A DNA stretch of 64,000 bases from Lysinibacillus sphaericus (GTDB lineage Bacteria; Bacillota; Bacilli; Bacillales_A; Planococcaceae): contig NZ_CP015224.1 of NCBI RefSeq assembly GCF_001629735.1, positions 2,356,001-2,420,000 of the forward strand, read 5' to 3'. The position numbers were made by a program, and so were the translations under genes. The notes beneath the pieces were generated by a model. That model saw only the letters and a list, made by a program, of their open reading frames with translations, was not told where the DNA came from and did not search any database. Positions 1 through 9,111 of the stretch are shown in pieces. Position 1 is the stretch's first letter. Each line of letters starts with the position of its first letter.

Positions 1-1
1 T

Positions 2-1576
2 ATCGACAATTTTGTTATTAAACAATTTGAATCGACATTAGAAATAACATCGAGCACTATATTTGAAGATATCGAGAAAAATGATGTAAAGGCTGCGGAT
101 AATGGTAGTCCTGATAAATATAAAAAATTATTAGATCAATTGAACGCAACAGTTAAAAAATACGATATTGAAAATGCCTATGTGCTTTCTAATGCAAATG
201 GTAAAGAGCATATCGTCGCTTTAAGTGATACTGACAATCATCAACAAGATTATGAATTTAGTGAAGAAATGCGTGAAGCTATAAACACAGGAACGATCCA
301 AACTAGTGATATTTATAAAGATGAGTATGGTATCCATAAATCCATATTTATTCCATTTAAAGATACAGATATTATTTTTGGTTTAGATATGGACGCTTCC
401 TTCATTTCTAAACTTCAAGCAGAAACACTTTGGATTTGTATTATTATGACGGTTATTTTTGTGATTTTAGGTATCATTGTTGCTTACTTTATTAGCGTAG
501 GCATTACGAAGCCAATCAAAAAAATGACGCAATATGTAGGACAAGTCGCACAGGGAGAATTAGCGGTTGAACCTCTTAAAATAAAGGGTTCCAATGAAAT
601 TGCTCAACTTTCATCAGGCATTGAAAATATGACAGAGGATTTACGCATTTTGATTCAGCAAATTGCTCAAAATGCTGAGCAAGTGGCAGCCATGTCTGAG
701 GAATTAACGGCAAGCTCTGAACAAACAAGTGCATCCATACAGCAAATTACTTCTTCTATGCAAGAAGTTGCAGCCGGTTCAGAAAAACAAACCCATTCAA
801 TTGAGGAAGTCGAGAGTCATATTACATCTATCTCGGGCAAAATGTCTGAAGTTGTGACAAGCGTTACGGATGTGACGGAAAAGGCATTTGATGCGTCAGC
901 GATTTCAGAAAAAGGCAATACGACCATTAAAGATGCCACTGAAAAAATGGCCGTTACCTCTCAAGCTATTCAAGAATCCGCAACAGTTGTGGAGCGCTTA
1001 AGCACATACACAAATGAGATTGGAGATATTGTAACATTAATTACACAGATTACGGATCAAACCAATTTACTTGCTTTAAATGCTTCGATTGAGGCAGCTC
1101 GTGCAGGCGAACATGGGAAGGGCTTTGCAGTTGTTGCAGAGGAAGTACGTAAACTAGCAGATCAATCATTAGATGCAACAAATAGTATTCGTACACGCAT
1201 TGAAACGATTAAAGAGGAATCTGCGCAAGCCGTGAAATCAATGGCGATTAGCAGTAGCAATCTCGCGGAAAGCTCCACAACCTTCAATGCCTCAGGCGAA
1301 GCATTTGCTGATATTTACGCCCACATCACAGACCTGACGAAGGAAATGGATCATGTGAATAATATTATGTCCAATATCAACGAAGGAGTTAGCAGTATTG
1401 CTGTTTCTGTTGAACAAGTGGGAGTCGTAGCTGTCCAATCATCAGGCAATATTCAAAACGTGGCAGCTGCTTCCGAGGAGCAATCTGCAAGTATTGAAGA
1501 AATTACTGCATCCTCAAATAACCTAGCTGAAATGGCACAGGAACTTCGCCATATCATCCAGAAATTTAAATTATAA
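2..1576 (+). CDS. Methyl-accepting chemotaxis protein, 5' end cut by window
   Basis: The frame is open from base 2, so this is the C-terminal 524 residues of a longer receptor; the TTG at 140 is only an internal codon. What remains is the end of an extracytoplasmic sensor domain, one membrane helix (about bases 427-507), a HAMP linker (about 508-645) and the cytoplasmic signalling coiled coil. The hairpin tip is recognisable around bases 1052-1170 ([32 protein letters not shown]), the contact site for CheA/CheW. The protein should sense an extracellular ligand and modulate CheA at the membrane. The ligand cannot be told from this fragment. A terminator follows directly. Confidence 0.95.
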   Translation: MDNFVIKQFESTLEITSSTIFEDIEKNDVKAADNGSPDKYKKLLDQLNATVKKYDIENAYVLSNANGKEHIVALSDTDNHQQDYEFSEEMREAINTGTIQTSDIYKDEYGIHKSIFIPFKDTDIIFGLDMDASFISKLQAETLWICIIMTVIFVILGIIVAYFISVGITKPIKKMTQYVGQVAQGELAVEPLKIKGSNEIAQLSSGIENMTEDLRILIQQIAQNAEQVAAMSEELTASSEQTSASIQQITSSMQEVAAGSEKQTHSIEEVESHITSISGKMSEVVTSVTDVTEKAFDASAISEKGNTTIKDATEKMAVTSQAIQESATVVERLSTYTNEIGDIVTLITQITDQTNLLALNASIEAARAGEHGKGFAVVAEEVRKLADQSLDATNSIRTRIETIKEESAQAVKSMAISSSNLAESSTTFNASGEAFADIYAHITDLTKEMDHVNNIMSNINEGVSSIAVSVEQVGVVAVQSSGNIQNVAAASEEQSASIEEITASSNNLAEMAQELRHIIQKFKL

Positions 1577-1582
1577 ATAAAC

Positions 1583-1620
1583 AAAACCGCTGTGCTCAAA
1601 AAGGCATAGCGGTTTTTTTA
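1583..1620 (+). terminator. Rho-independent terminator of the chemotaxis receptor
   Basis: A 10-bp stem (ACCGCTGTGC with GCATAGCGGT, one G-T pair) is followed by seven T. It begins 7 bases after the receptor stop codon. The opposite strand also ends in a short T run, so it may serve the convergent YqeY-like gene as well. Confidence 0.85.
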
Positions 1621-1656
1621 GAGGACAAAAAAATCTCCTACCAAGATGGTAGAAGA

Positions 1657-2085
1657 TTAAGCAATAATACTTTTTACAACTTTTGAAATCACTGCACCCT
1701 CAGCTTGACCAGAAAGTAATGGTTTAGCAATTTTCATAGCTTCTCCCATATTCATTCCTTTTTCAACACCAGCGGCTACTAATTTTTCAGCAATCTCTTC
1801 TTCCGATAGTTGCTTTGGTAAGAAAGATTTCAAAAGTACTAATTTAGCTTCCTCTTTCTCGATTAAATCTGCTCGCTCAGCTTTTTGAGCACCCTCTAAA
1901 GCCTGATTTGTTTGTTTGACCTCTCGATTTACAATGGCCATTTCTTCATCTGCAGTTAAAGGCTCTCCTTTTTCTTTTTCAGCCAAATCTAAAGCTGATT
2001 TTAATAGAGATAATACACCCTTTGCTAAAATATCTTTTTCTTTCATTGCCGTTTTTAATTGTTCAAATACCTCAGTTTTTAACAA
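1657..2085 (-). CDS. GatB/YqeY domain-containing protein
   Basis: 142 residues, highly charged and helical, with the GatB/YqeY family pattern: an N-terminal LKTAMKEKD segment, a central acidic/lysine-rich helix pair, and the C-terminal motif FLPKQLSEEEI followed by a GEAMKIAKPLLSGQAEG stretch. The fold resembles the tail domain of GatB that binds tRNA; the role of the stand-alone protein is not established. The upstream GTG at 2094 overlaps the AAGGAG ribosome binding site, so the TTG at 2085 (8 bases from the site) is the better start. It is a divergent family member and may be a paralogue of canonical yqeY, because rpsU and the dnaK cluster are not beside it. Confidence 0.85.
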   Translation of the reverse strand: MLKTEVFEQLKTAMKEKDILAKGVLSLLKSALDLAEKEKGEPLTADEEMAIVNREVKQTNQALEGAQKAERADLIEKEEAKLVLLKSFLPKQLSEEEIAEKLVAAGVEKGMNMGEAMKIAKPLLSGQAEGAVISKVVKSIIA

Positions 2086-2094
2086 TGTTCTCAC

Positions 2095-2437
2095 TCCTTT
2101 AAGCCTTTATAGTCCACAAAATTATACCATAAAACCAGCCTGAACACTTTAATCAAATAACTTTACTTACTAATGGAGCATTCCTTTTAATTTCCCTAAT
2201 AAGATTTGCAGATTCGTACAATAAAGACAAAAAGAGCATGGACTTTGCATCTGCTTCACTCAACCGATTTATAACCTCTTTCAGTTTGTTCCCCTTTTCT
2301 AAATACAGCACTTCTGGTTATTAACTTTATATGACGGAACAAAAAGTGTTTCTTCAAAACAATTCTTGATTCATTCATTTTTAAATAGGATATTTTTGTA
2401 TCGAGCCATTTTCTTGCATAATAAATCCTCACCAATA
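2095..2437. other. Intergenic stretch without a supported gene
   Basis: An open frame on the minus strand (2256-2453) has no convincing ribosome binding site, lacks recognisable domains and overlaps the terminator stem of the oxidoreductase gene, so I do not call it. I see nothing else here beyond the presumed promoter of the YqeY-like gene. Confidence 0.5.
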
Positions 2438-2490
2438 AAAAACACACTAACAAAATTAGCTTAACATGCTGCTGTTTGTTAATGTGTTCT
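2438..2490 (-). terminator. Terminator of the MDR oxidoreductase gene
   Basis: On the minus strand a 14-bp stem (AACACATTAACAAA with TTTGTTAGTGTGTT, one wobble) is followed by a run of T (complement of A at 2437-2442). It lies just downstream of the oxidoreductase stop codon. Confidence 0.75.
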
Positions 2491-2497
2491 TCTTTTA

Positions 2498-3487
2498 TTA
2501 AGTTGTTAAAAAAACCTTTCCTTTATTAGTATGGGAAGATTCAACAGCATCTATGGCCTTGTGAATGTCCAATAATGGAAAGCAGGTATTTACGCTCATC
2601 ATTGCTAATACCCCATTATGTACGAGGTTTATCAGCCGTTGCATGAATTGTTGCCATTTCTCTGGGGTCGACTGATGTTGCCAGTGGCGTAAATGAAACA
2701 TCCTAGCCTGAACCTTTGCTTCATTCACAATGGTTGCCCAATTTACCTGTACTCCTGATAAAAGACCAATGGCTAAAAAATTCCCACCAGGTTTCACACA
2801 AAATGCAAGTTGATTGCCAGCGTCTCCTCCTATGGAATCGATGGCAGCATCCGCACCTTTTCCATTCGTTAATGCCATCACGGTCTCATAAAGTGGCATA
2901 TGAGACGTATCAATGACATAGTTGGCGCCAAGTTGCTGTAAGGCATTTGTATGCAGACCAGTTCTTGTAACCGCAATTAATTGGAAACCTAATACTTTCG
3001 CGAATTGCGCATAAAGATGTCCAATAGCAGAGCCACAAGCGTTCACTAATAAAACATCACTTGATCGTAATTTTAAAACCTCTGTACAAGTTACAAGTGC
3101 TGTAAGGGGATTAATATACATTTGTGCCGCAGTAAAATTATCCATCTCAGTAGGAATAGCTACAGCAAACGCAGCTTGTGTTTTCACCATTTCTTGCCAA
3201 GTTCCCTCTCCACGTAAAGGCAGCACTCGCTGACCAAGAAGCTTGGGTGTAACAAGCGGTCCGACAGCCTCTACAATTCCAACGCCCTCATAGCCAGGAA
3301 CAGTTGGTAAAGTGATTCGATGAGCATATTTCCCCCATATTGGTATTAGATCAGAAGGATTGATCGGCCTTGCTAGCATACGCACAAGAATTTCCTGTTG
3401 AGTAGGAAGTGTAATGGTTTTATTTTCAACTCGTATTACCTCTTTAGGATTTCCATATTCATATATTTTAAGAGATTTTACTTTCAC
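2498..3487 (-). CDS. Zinc-independent MDR oxidoreductase (quinone / enoyl-thioester reductase-like)
   Basis: 329 residues of the medium-chain dehydrogenase/reductase superfamily. An N-terminal GroES-like domain (residues about 20-120, with RPINPSDL and VPGYEGVGIVEAVG) precedes a Rossmann domain whose nucleotide loop is NACGSAIG at about 150 and which continues with GADAAIDSIGG. The cysteines that bind catalytic zinc in alcohol dehydrogenases are absent, which places it with quinone oxidoreductases or mitochondrial-type enoyl-thioester reductases. It should reduce an unsaturated carbonyl with NAD(P)H in the cytosol; the substrate is unknown. It starts with GTG, 9 bases after AAAGGAG, is monocistronic and has its own terminator. 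Confidence 0.85.
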   Translation of the reverse strand: MKVKSLKIYEYGNPKEVIRVENKTITLPTQQEILVRMLARPINPSDLIPIWGKYAHRITLPTVPGYEGVGIVEAVGPLVTPKLLGQRVLPLRGEGTWQEMVKTQAAFAVAIPTEMDNFTAAQMYINPLTALVTCTEVLKLRSSDVLLVNACGSAIGHLYAQFAKVLGFQLIAVTRTGLHTNALQQLGANYVIDTSHMPLYETVMALTNGKGADAAIDSIGGDAGNQLAFCVKPGGNFLAIGLLSGVQVNWATIVNEAKVQARMFHLRHWQHQSTPEKWQQFMQRLINLVHNGVLAMMSVNTCFPLLDIHKAIDAVESSHTNKGKVFLTT

Positions 3488-3685
3488 TATTACTAGCTCC
3501 TTTATGGATTATCTATTAAACAGCGTCATTCCAGTGGCTCGTTCGTCACATTCTTTTCCTGCTGACAATGATTTAACTGAAAATCCGAGTGCACCATCAC
3601 ATCACTGATCACATACAAATAATAACCCGCCCTAGCTATCAGAATGAACATACAATTTATACATATTTAATCAAAATTTAAGGTA

Positions 3686-4369
3686 CTATAATTTGACGAC
3701 AGTTAGATGACCTATTTCATCCATTATTAATTGGAGAGTGTCATTTATTTCTATACATATGGGGCTGACCTGCGCAATCTTATCTGAAAAATACCACAGA
3801 CGAGCACTAGGTCCTACTAAAATATTGGCTCCATCTTCATAGTTGCCTAGAAAATTCAGGGAATCTTGTTGAATATTTTTGTTATTAATAGGCTTTATAC
3901 CATATTCATTTAACTCTCCTGCTACTGCTAAAATATCATCTGTTGTTAAATTAATTTCACCAATATGTAACACTTGATCGATTGAAAAAGTCGTTGTATT
4001 GAGCTTTGGATTCACTTCCTGTCTAGAAATAAACTCCACTATATTGCCCTCAGGATCATAAAAATAACATGAATAGGCTTTTAAAAATTGAAAATAAACT
4101 TCATCCTGACCTTCCGAAAAAAGTAGGCCGACTCGTTCATTCGCCCAATCCTTTGCTTGTTGAAATAAATTACTTGGAATGTTTAAAGCAAAATGATATT
4201 GTTTTTGTATTTGAGAAGAGACCTTCTCGAAAGTCATCTCACTCTCCCCAACAGCTATTGTAAAATAATCCTCTGTACCTTTGACCAATGCAAATCCCAT
4301 TTGCTCACAATAAAATTGCTGCATTTTTTGTACATCATGAACAACTAGTTTAACCCTCGAAATTTTCAT
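3686..4369 (-). CDS. VOC (glyoxalase/bleomycin-resistance fold) family protein
   Basis: 227 residues. The N-terminal half (residues 1-120) is a classic vicinal-oxygen-chelate module: the opening strand ISRVKLVVHDV, the helix MQQFYCEQMGF, and the closing strand YFYDPEGNIVEFI with the usual metal-position glutamate. The C-terminal half looks like a degenerate second module. Family members include dioxygenases, isomerases, fosfomycin/bleomycin resistance proteins and many of unknown role; nothing here picks one. The ATG at 4369 sits 5 bases after an AGGGGTGG site and is preferred to the GTG three codons upstream. Confidence 0.8.
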   Translation of the reverse strand: MKISRVKLVVHDVQKMQQFYCEQMGFALVKGTEDYFTIAVGESEMTFEKVSSQIQKQYHFALNIPSNLFQQAKDWANERVGLLFSEGQDEVYFQFLKAYSCYFYDPEGNIVEFISRQEVNPKLNTTTFSIDQVLHIGEINLTTDDILAVAGELNEYGIKPINNKNIQQDSLNFLGNYEDGANILVGPSARLWYFSDKIAQVSPICIEINDTLQLIMDEIGHLTVVKL

Positions 4370-4664
4370 AAAATCCACCCCTTGCGTTTTAGTTAACCCT
4401 ACTATACTAGTCAGACAAGGCGTTTACTTCGTACAAAAGAATGAAGTTTTATCTAGATAACTTACAAACCACTTCTGCCAGTAGGCTGAGAAAAAAACAA
4501 AAACTCTACATTCTCCTGCGAATCATTTCGTATCTGGTGTGGCTGATTCGCTGGAATTTCAATCCCTTCCTGTTTCGATTAATTCAGCTATTGCTTTATT
4601 TACTTTCATCGTTACTCATCCTTTCAGGTATATCATAAGAAATTTAATGAATTTGCTGAATTTC
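4370..4664. other. Intergenic stretch, no gene seen
   Basis: A plus-strand frame at 4441-4638 has an ATG but no ribosome binding site and a composition not typical of the neighbouring genes. I treat this stretch as promoter DNA of the VOC gene plus the 3' region of the SMI1 gene. Confidence 0.4.
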
Positions 4665-5429
4665 TCATGTTAAAAATTCTGCTAAGCTTATTTTCTTTTT
4701 TTGATAATCTGCGCTAATCGCTTGTAGTTCTTTTTCTAATTGAAGCACCCCCGCTTCCACACCCCTATAAATTAATATCGGCGTCTGTTCTAAAGACTTT
4801 CTGGCTATTGAATAATCACAGGACATTATTTTTTTAAGTAGTAATAAAGTTTTAAGCTTATCCTTCCCATTGCCGGTAATATACACTTCATAGTAATTGT
4901 AAGAATGCTCCTCCAGCTGCTCCTCCTCTAAATGCGATGGTACTAGAACACTCTGAAGAAACGCTACGAGATGATCATAGGCCATTTCAAAATCCCACCT
5001 TCCTGCACCATGATAGGCGGTAAAAATAGCCGTATCTCCTCTCGATAAATCTATACAATATGGATCTCCCTCATCCGTAGCAATGACTAAATAATGTTGG
5101 GGCCAATCTGAAATGACTTCTTCTGTGACAGGATTATAATTGTACCCATCCTGTCCTCGCACTAAATCCGTAGCCCCAAAAATTTGTAGGTTTAAATAGT
5201 CACCTGTATTCCATGTAATTCCTTCCACCACATAATGTTTCAAAAAGTAAATATATTCTTCAGGTAATTGCCAATGGCTCTCCAACAATCGACTACTCTC
5301 ATCTTCTATTGGATCGTGAAAAACCATTGGGTATACAGCGTAAAATGAAGGATCTTGTTTTTGAATCTCTGCAATAAAACTACGCATGTTCTCTATTACT
5401 TCATCTATGTCCCTAAGTACTTCTTTCAT
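4665..5429 (-). CDS. SMI1/KNR4 family protein with a C-terminal ribosomal L7/L12-like domain
   Basis: 254 residues. Residues about 40-165 form an SMI1/KNR4 (SUKH) domain (LPEEYIYFLKHY, then YLVIATDEGDPYCIDLSRGD), a fold common in immunity proteins to contact-dependent and polymorphic toxins. Residues about 178-246 align by eye along their length with the C-terminal domain of ribosomal protein bL12: a beta strand, a K-x-K helix, an A-R/K-x-x-L/V-E-x-T-P motif, then GV and a charged helix. I chose the ATG at 5429 because AAGGAGG lies 8 bases upstream; an in-frame ATG further up lacks a site. No toxin gene is adjacent, so an immunity role is only suggested by the family. Confidence 0.8.
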   Translation of the reverse strand: MKEVLRDIDEVIENMRSFIAEIQKQDPSFYAVYPMVFHDPIEDESSRLLESHWQLPEEYIYFLKHYVVEGITWNTGDYLNLQIFGATDLVRGQDGYNYNPVTEEVISDWPQHYLVIATDEGDPYCIDLSRGDTAIFTAYHGAGRWDFEMAYDHLVAFLQSVLVPSHLEEEQLEEHSYNYYEVYITGNGKDKLKTLLLLKKIMSCDYSIARKSLEQTPILIYRGVEAGVLQLEKELQAISADYQKKKISLAEFLT

Positions 5430-5649
5430 TTGTAGTTCCCTCCTTACTGCTTTGCATTTTATCATACCCTATCATTACCCAATGCAGGAGAACATGTTAT
5501 AATTTTAAAGTGCACAGCCATAATTATTTCATAAATTCGTCTGTAATCTTAAAACTTTTATCCAAGCCGTAACTACATTTAGTGGCTATAACTTGCCACT
5601 GATTGATAAGACTAGATTTTGATTAAAACATAAAAAGGGGAATTCTTTT

Positions 5650-6204
5650 TTGAGAAAAATATTCATCAGACGCCCTGAGCAAACAGATACTCCTGCGTTA
5701 CACCAATTCTTTTTACATGTTATTCAGGATACTTTTGCTAAAGAAGGACTTGCAGAGCTGGTGGACGATCAACAACATGAATGGGCGACGAAAAAACAAT
5801 ACTTAGCTGCTGACTTTGACAGTCAGGGCCAAAAAAGGTTTTTCTGGCTGGTTGAGGATGCAGATACAAAAGAAATTGTGGGCACCATCGAGTATGGGGA
5901 GTCCAATGAATTCATTCAAAAAATGATAAAGGAAGACCTGTCGAATTGTCCCGAAATTGGGACTGTTTATGTTCATCCAAGCTACCAAGGTCGTGGGATT
6001 GGAACGATGCTAGTAAACAAAATGCTAACAACGTTAGAAATGAAAAACGTCCCTAGCTTTTGTTTAGACAGTGGCTATAAACAAGCACAACTGGTTTGGC
6101 AGAAAAAATTTGGACAGCCAAACTATGTTCTTGAACATTTTTGGGGAACAAATAATCACCATATGATTTGGAAACGCAATTTACCATTTCAACTAAAGGA
6201 GTAA
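5650..6204 (+). CDS. GNAT family N-acetyltransferase
   Basis: 184 residues with the GNAT acetyl-CoA fold: motif A reads VYVHPSYQGRGIGTML (QGRGIG at 113-118), followed by the helix that contacts the cofactor. It presumably acetylates an amine of a small molecule or protein; the substrate is unknown. The start is TTG, 10 bases after AAAGGGG; no better start exists. It ends 3 bases before the next GNAT gene, so the two form a bicistronic unit and may have arisen as functional partners rather than recent duplicates, since they differ strongly in sequence. Confidence 0.85.
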   Translation: MRKIFIRRPEQTDTPALHQFFLHVIQDTFAKEGLAELVDDQQHEWATKKQYLAADFDSQGQKRFFWLVEDADTKEIVGTIEYGESNEFIQKMIKEDLSNCPEIGTVYVHPSYQGRGIGTMLVNKMLTTLEMKNVPSFCLDSGYKQAQLVWQKKFGQPNYVLEHFWGTNNHHMIWKRNLPFQLKE

Positions 6205-6207
6205 AAG

Positions 6208-6660
6208 ATGTCCTTACAAATTACACAACAATTAGATGCAAAAAATAAATCTTATGTTAATCACATGCTTTATGAATATAATGTAGAACACTTTCCAAAA
6301 GACCTACAAGGGCGCTATAAGGAAATTAATTTATTCCTAACAGACCAAGACAATCAAATTTTTGGTGGTATATTAGGGGAAGTTTGCTGGAACTGGTTAG
6401 AAATACACACGTTAATGGTCGATGAAAAATTTCGTGGTCAAGGATATGGTTCTAAACTGTTAGCAGCCATTGAGCAAATTGCATTAGAGAATAAATGCGA
6501 TTTCATTAAGGTTGACACCTTAAGCTTTCAAGCATTAACATTTTATGAAAATCATGATTATGAAATTTTTGGGACCCTCGATCAAGTAGGAAGAGACTTT
6601 AAGCATTATTATTTAAAAAAGACTTTACAATATGATATGGATGATGCAAGCCGTGATTAA
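6208..6660 (+). CDS. GNAT family N-acetyltransferase
   Basis: 150 residues. Motif A is LMVDEKFRGQGYGSKLL (RGQGYG at 76-81) and a C-terminal FYENHDYEIFGTL segment is typical of single-domain GNAT enzymes. The ribosome binding site AAAGGAG overlaps the stop codon of the upstream acetyltransferase, indicating translational coupling. Substrate unknown. Confidence 0.85.
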   Translation: MSLQITQQLDAKNKSYVNHMLYEYNVEHFPKDLQGRYKEINLFLTDQDNQIFGGILGEVCWNWLEIHTLMVDEKFRGQGYGSKLLAAIEQIALENKCDFIKVDTLSFQALTFYENHDYEIFGTLDQVGRDFKHYYLKKTLQYDMDDASRD

Positions 6661-6889
6661 ATCTTTGATGATGAGTGAAGCTCTAAATCATTGCCTTCCA
6701 TCTATGTGAGCAGTCCTAAATATTTGTTATACATCTAGATGAATGTTAGTATTGTTTATACAGATTTAGTTTTAAATAGTGAGATAGTTAAAAATATGTA
6801 AGATTTTAATAGCTTCAACAGTAACGTTGAGGCTTTTCTCTTTCGCAATTTGTAAGTGCCTATACTTATTATGTTTGGAGGGAAATGAA

Positions 6890-7024
6890 ATGTTAAAATT
6901 CATTGATGATTTAGCCGGTGCGATTTTCGATGTATTTATGCTATTTTGTTATTTCTTGGCAGGCGTAATAATTGTAGGGGTCCCTATCTTTTTATTGGCT
7001 AAATTTTTCCTATTGTTTCAATAA
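6890..7024 (+). CDS. Small single-pass membrane protein, 44 residues
   Basis: An ATG stands 7 bases after GGAGGG and opens a 44-codon frame: an amphipathic N-terminus followed by about 25 very hydrophobic residues (FLAGVIIVGVPIFLLAKFFLL). A strong terminator begins 23 bases after the stop, so the gene is a complete unit. A longer frame from 6827 lacks a ribosome binding site. I do not recognise the family; it would be an integral membrane peptide. Confidence 0.7.
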   Translation: MLKFIDDLAGAIFDVFMLFCYFLAGVIIVGVPIFLLAKFFLLFQ

Positions 7025-7047
7025 ATATTTCACGCGAAAAAAATGCT

Positions 7048-7086
7048 AAAAGGAATCACCCATTGTATGGTGATTCCTTTTTTGTT
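7048..7086 (+). terminator. Terminator of the 44-residue membrane peptide gene
   Basis: The perfect stem AAAGGAATCACCCA / TGGTGATTCCTTT is followed by a T run. Confidence 0.9.
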
Positions 7087-7150
7087 TTGTTATAGAGCAA
7101 GCCATCCACCAGATCTATATGAAGTTCATATTACTAGAATTATTAAACTT

Positions 7151-7363
7151 CTACACATACACAAAAACAACAAAATAAACTAAAACTACAGGAATTGCGT
7201 AAGAGGAAATACCTATTAAACTCCATTTCCCTTCATCAAGAGACCAAAGAAAAATAAATAAAGTAATCATAGTAATCCCAAAAGCGCTCATGATAATATT
7301 TAATAATCCAATATTCCCCATCCCCTTTGTTCTACTTTTCATTAAAGCTAGTATATTCCTCAT
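7151..7363 (-). CDS. Putative small membrane protein
   Basis: Up to 70 residues with two predicted membrane helices (SAFGITMITLFIFLWSL and a second at the extreme C-terminus rich in V and F). No clear ribosome binding site precedes the ATG at 7363; internal ATGs at residues 8 and 15 are alternatives. I do not recognise a family. The amino-acid make-up favours a genuine or recently lost membrane protein gene over chance. Confidence 0.4.
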   Translation of the reverse strand: MRNILALMKSRTKGMGNIGLLNIIMSAFGITMITLFIFLWSLDEGKWSLIGISSYAIPVVLVYFVVFVYV

Positions 7364-7620
7364 ACAGTTAGGCCATGCTAACTGCCTCCATCATATTTTT
7401 TACAAATAATTTCTATTTTTATAACCAAAAGTATTTATCCTTCACGACAAACTGCCTATCAAGATACAGCCTTTAATGATACTCACTATGTTCGAAGTAA
7501 GTTTTTAAGTGTGTAACAAATAATTGCTAAATATGTTTTAAAAAGCTGTTGAAAAAATTTGAAATAAACGAGGGATATTTAATTGGAATACGTTAAATAA
7601 TATTTGGAGGAGGTGACAAA
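7364..7620. other. Intergenic stretch
   Basis: This AT-rich stretch contains a short palindrome near 7371 (GTTAGGCCATGCTAAC) and the ribosome binding site of the following gene. No coding frame is supported. Confidence 0.4.
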
Positions 7621-7806
7621 ATGAAAAGAGATAAAAAAGATACAGAATTCGCAACAGATGAGCCAACAAAACAAACATTTTCTACTGGTGCAGAACCAGG
7701 CAACATGAAAGAATCTACTAGGGGTAAAGGATATACTGAGCCCCCTCACCCGGATAAAGAAGACCTTATTATTAATGAGAAAAAAGGAAAGTCCACTTCA
7801 TTATAA
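7621..7806 (+). CDS. Small hydrophilic protein, 61 residues
   Basis: A near-ideal ribosome binding site (GGAGGAGGTGA) stands 5 bases before the ATG and a terminator follows 30 bases after the stop. The protein has no hydrophobic segment. It is rich in K, E, T, D and G, carries a PPHPDKED motif near residue 42, and is probably disordered. It resembles the small low-complexity proteins of Bacillales spores and stress responses only in composition; I cannot name a family. Confidence 0.75.
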   Translation: MKRDKKDTEFATDEPTKQTFSTGAEPGNMKESTRGKGYTEPPHPDKEDLIINEKKGKSTSL

Positions 7807-7835
7807 TCTAAGACTATTTAACGTTTTACCTATTC

Positions 7836-7863
7836 AGACCGCTCATTCAAAGTGGTCTTTTTC
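7836..7863 (+). terminator. Terminator of the 61-residue protein gene
   Basis: The stem GACCGCT / AGTGGTC (one wobble) with a short loop is followed by TTTTT. Confidence 0.8.
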
Positions 7864-8187
7864 ACATTCGTATAGAGCTTTACTAATCAGATAAAGGAAC
7901 CTATTCATTAATGCTAAAGATTAATGAAGCCAACAACTGATACACTTTTGAAAACAAAGAATAAGGCATAGCAAGCTGCCGCAACAGAATCACTATGCCC
8001 ATTTTACTGATAAAATGCTTAAAAATGTTACAAATACCTTTGACATATTCCCATATGATATAAAAGAATGGCTAAAATTTTTTAGTGATATACGTTCCTA
8101 ACAGATATAAAAGCACTTAATTAATATGAGTGCTTTTAATTTATTCATGGATATTTTTATTTATTAAATGGTGGGAATATATAAACA
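7864..8187. other. Gap with two hairpins and an ORF scrap
   Basis: The stretch holds an imperfect hairpin at about 7966-8004 (GGCATAG with CTATGCC), a 28-codon frame at 8015-8101 without a ribosome binding site, and a terminator-like hairpin at 8107-8139 (AAAAGCACTT / AGTGCTTTT). The arrangement suggests the remains of a deleted gene between its own terminators. No intact gene is supported. Confidence 0.35.
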
Positions 8188-8222
8188 GAAAGACCCCCCA
8201 TATCGGAGCGTCCTTTCTTATG
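8188..8222 (-). terminator. Terminator of the small membrane protein gene at 8229
   Basis: On the minus strand AGAAAGGACGCTCC pairs with GGGGGGTCTTTCT around a short loop, just after the stop codon of the downstream-facing gene. Confidence 0.6.
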
Positions 8223-8228
8223 TATCCT

Positions 8229-8417
8229 CTAAAATAATAGAGATATCGATAAAAGAACTGAAAATGTAAAGCCGATACTCCATAACGAACCTAGTATTTT
8301 TTGATTTTTGATATCTCTATCTTTTTTTAGTTTTTCCATTAACTGAACTAAATTGATAAACCATAGTAAAGAAAATAACAACGGTAAAAAATAATAATAG
8401 AAAAATAAATCAGCCAT
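8229..8417 (-). CDS. Small membrane protein, 62 residues
   Basis: The ATG at 8417 lies 7 bases after AAGGGGAG. Two hydrophobic helices (residues about 4-24 and 43-61) flank a charged loop (EKLKKDRDIKNQK). It has a terminator. No family is recognised; it should be an integral membrane protein. Confidence 0.65.
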   Translation of the reverse strand: MADLFFYYYFLPLLFSLLWFINLVQLMEKLKKDRDIKNQKILGSLWSIGFTFSVLLSISLLF

Positions 8418-9111
8418 TTCAAATCTCCCCTTACAAATCCTGCTCTGTTAGTTTAATAACCTGATAACACTCTACCTTGGTTACCCTGAAAGTAAAAACC
8501 ACATAGCTCATAAAATCAACCAAATTACTGCTATACCTATTAATAAACGTTTCCTACTCCCCCTATCAAGTCATTCTTCTTCTAATCTGTTTTGTTTAGT
8601 TTTATTATACCTCTTTTTACATTCATATGGATATTATTGACTATTTAGCATTCCCATCAATATTCTAAATTTCTTGGTGAACTACTCATAGATTGTATCC
8701 TCCATGTCAAAAAAGATGTGAAAGCAAGGAATGAGGCAGCATAAGAAATTAATGCAAAATACAGATCGTAGGATGAATATTCAACTGAAAGCTTTATTAC
8801 TAGACTATATGCACCTTCAAATTCACCTCTTAATTTTAAATGCAAATCTATTAATCCCATTATTGATTTCATCTAAAATCGCGTGTTCACACACATGCAA
8901 AGGGGCTATTTTTAATACAAATGAATGGCGATATGAAAGAGCCGAATTTGGGAAGTTTAAAATTCAAAAATTAGTCACTCAAACAAATGGCTTTTTTATT
9001 ATCAAAAATAAACGATTTTTATTATGGTAAATAAGTCTTTTATTGTTTAAAGTTGTTTTCGTAGGTTTTTTTTAGAAAATCCTATTTATAATTATAAAGG
9101 AGGATACATAA
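8418..9111. other. Gap of about 690 bases with coding-like scraps
   Basis: I see three candidate remnants but no intact gene. On the minus strand near 8500-8560 a hydrophobic frame is broken by an in-frame TGA. A minus-strand frame at 8657-8872 (71 codons, one membrane helix) and an opposing plus-strand frame at 8731-9030 (99 codons) overlap and neither has a ribosome binding site. The last 37 codons of the plus frame (ending FFIIKNKRFLLW) look like the tail of a membrane-associated protein. Decay of accessory genes is the likely explanation. Confidence 0.35.

Noticed and set aside
2256..2453. 65-codon minus-strand ORF
   Set aside because: No ribosome binding site, overlaps the terminator of the oxidoreductase gene, and the composition is not protein-like.
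4441..4638. 65-codon plus-strand ORF between the VOC and SMI1 genes
   Set aside because: No ribosome binding site; it is AT-rich intergenic DNA translating into a Leu/Arg/Ser-rich string.
8015..8101. 28-codon ORF between two hairpins
   Set aside because: No ribosome binding site; more likely a scrap of a deleted gene.
8657..9030. Overlapping minus (71 aa) and plus (99 aa) ORFs
   Set aside because: Neither has a ribosome binding site. They oppose each other and at most one can be a relic, so they are kept only as a note in the gap entry.
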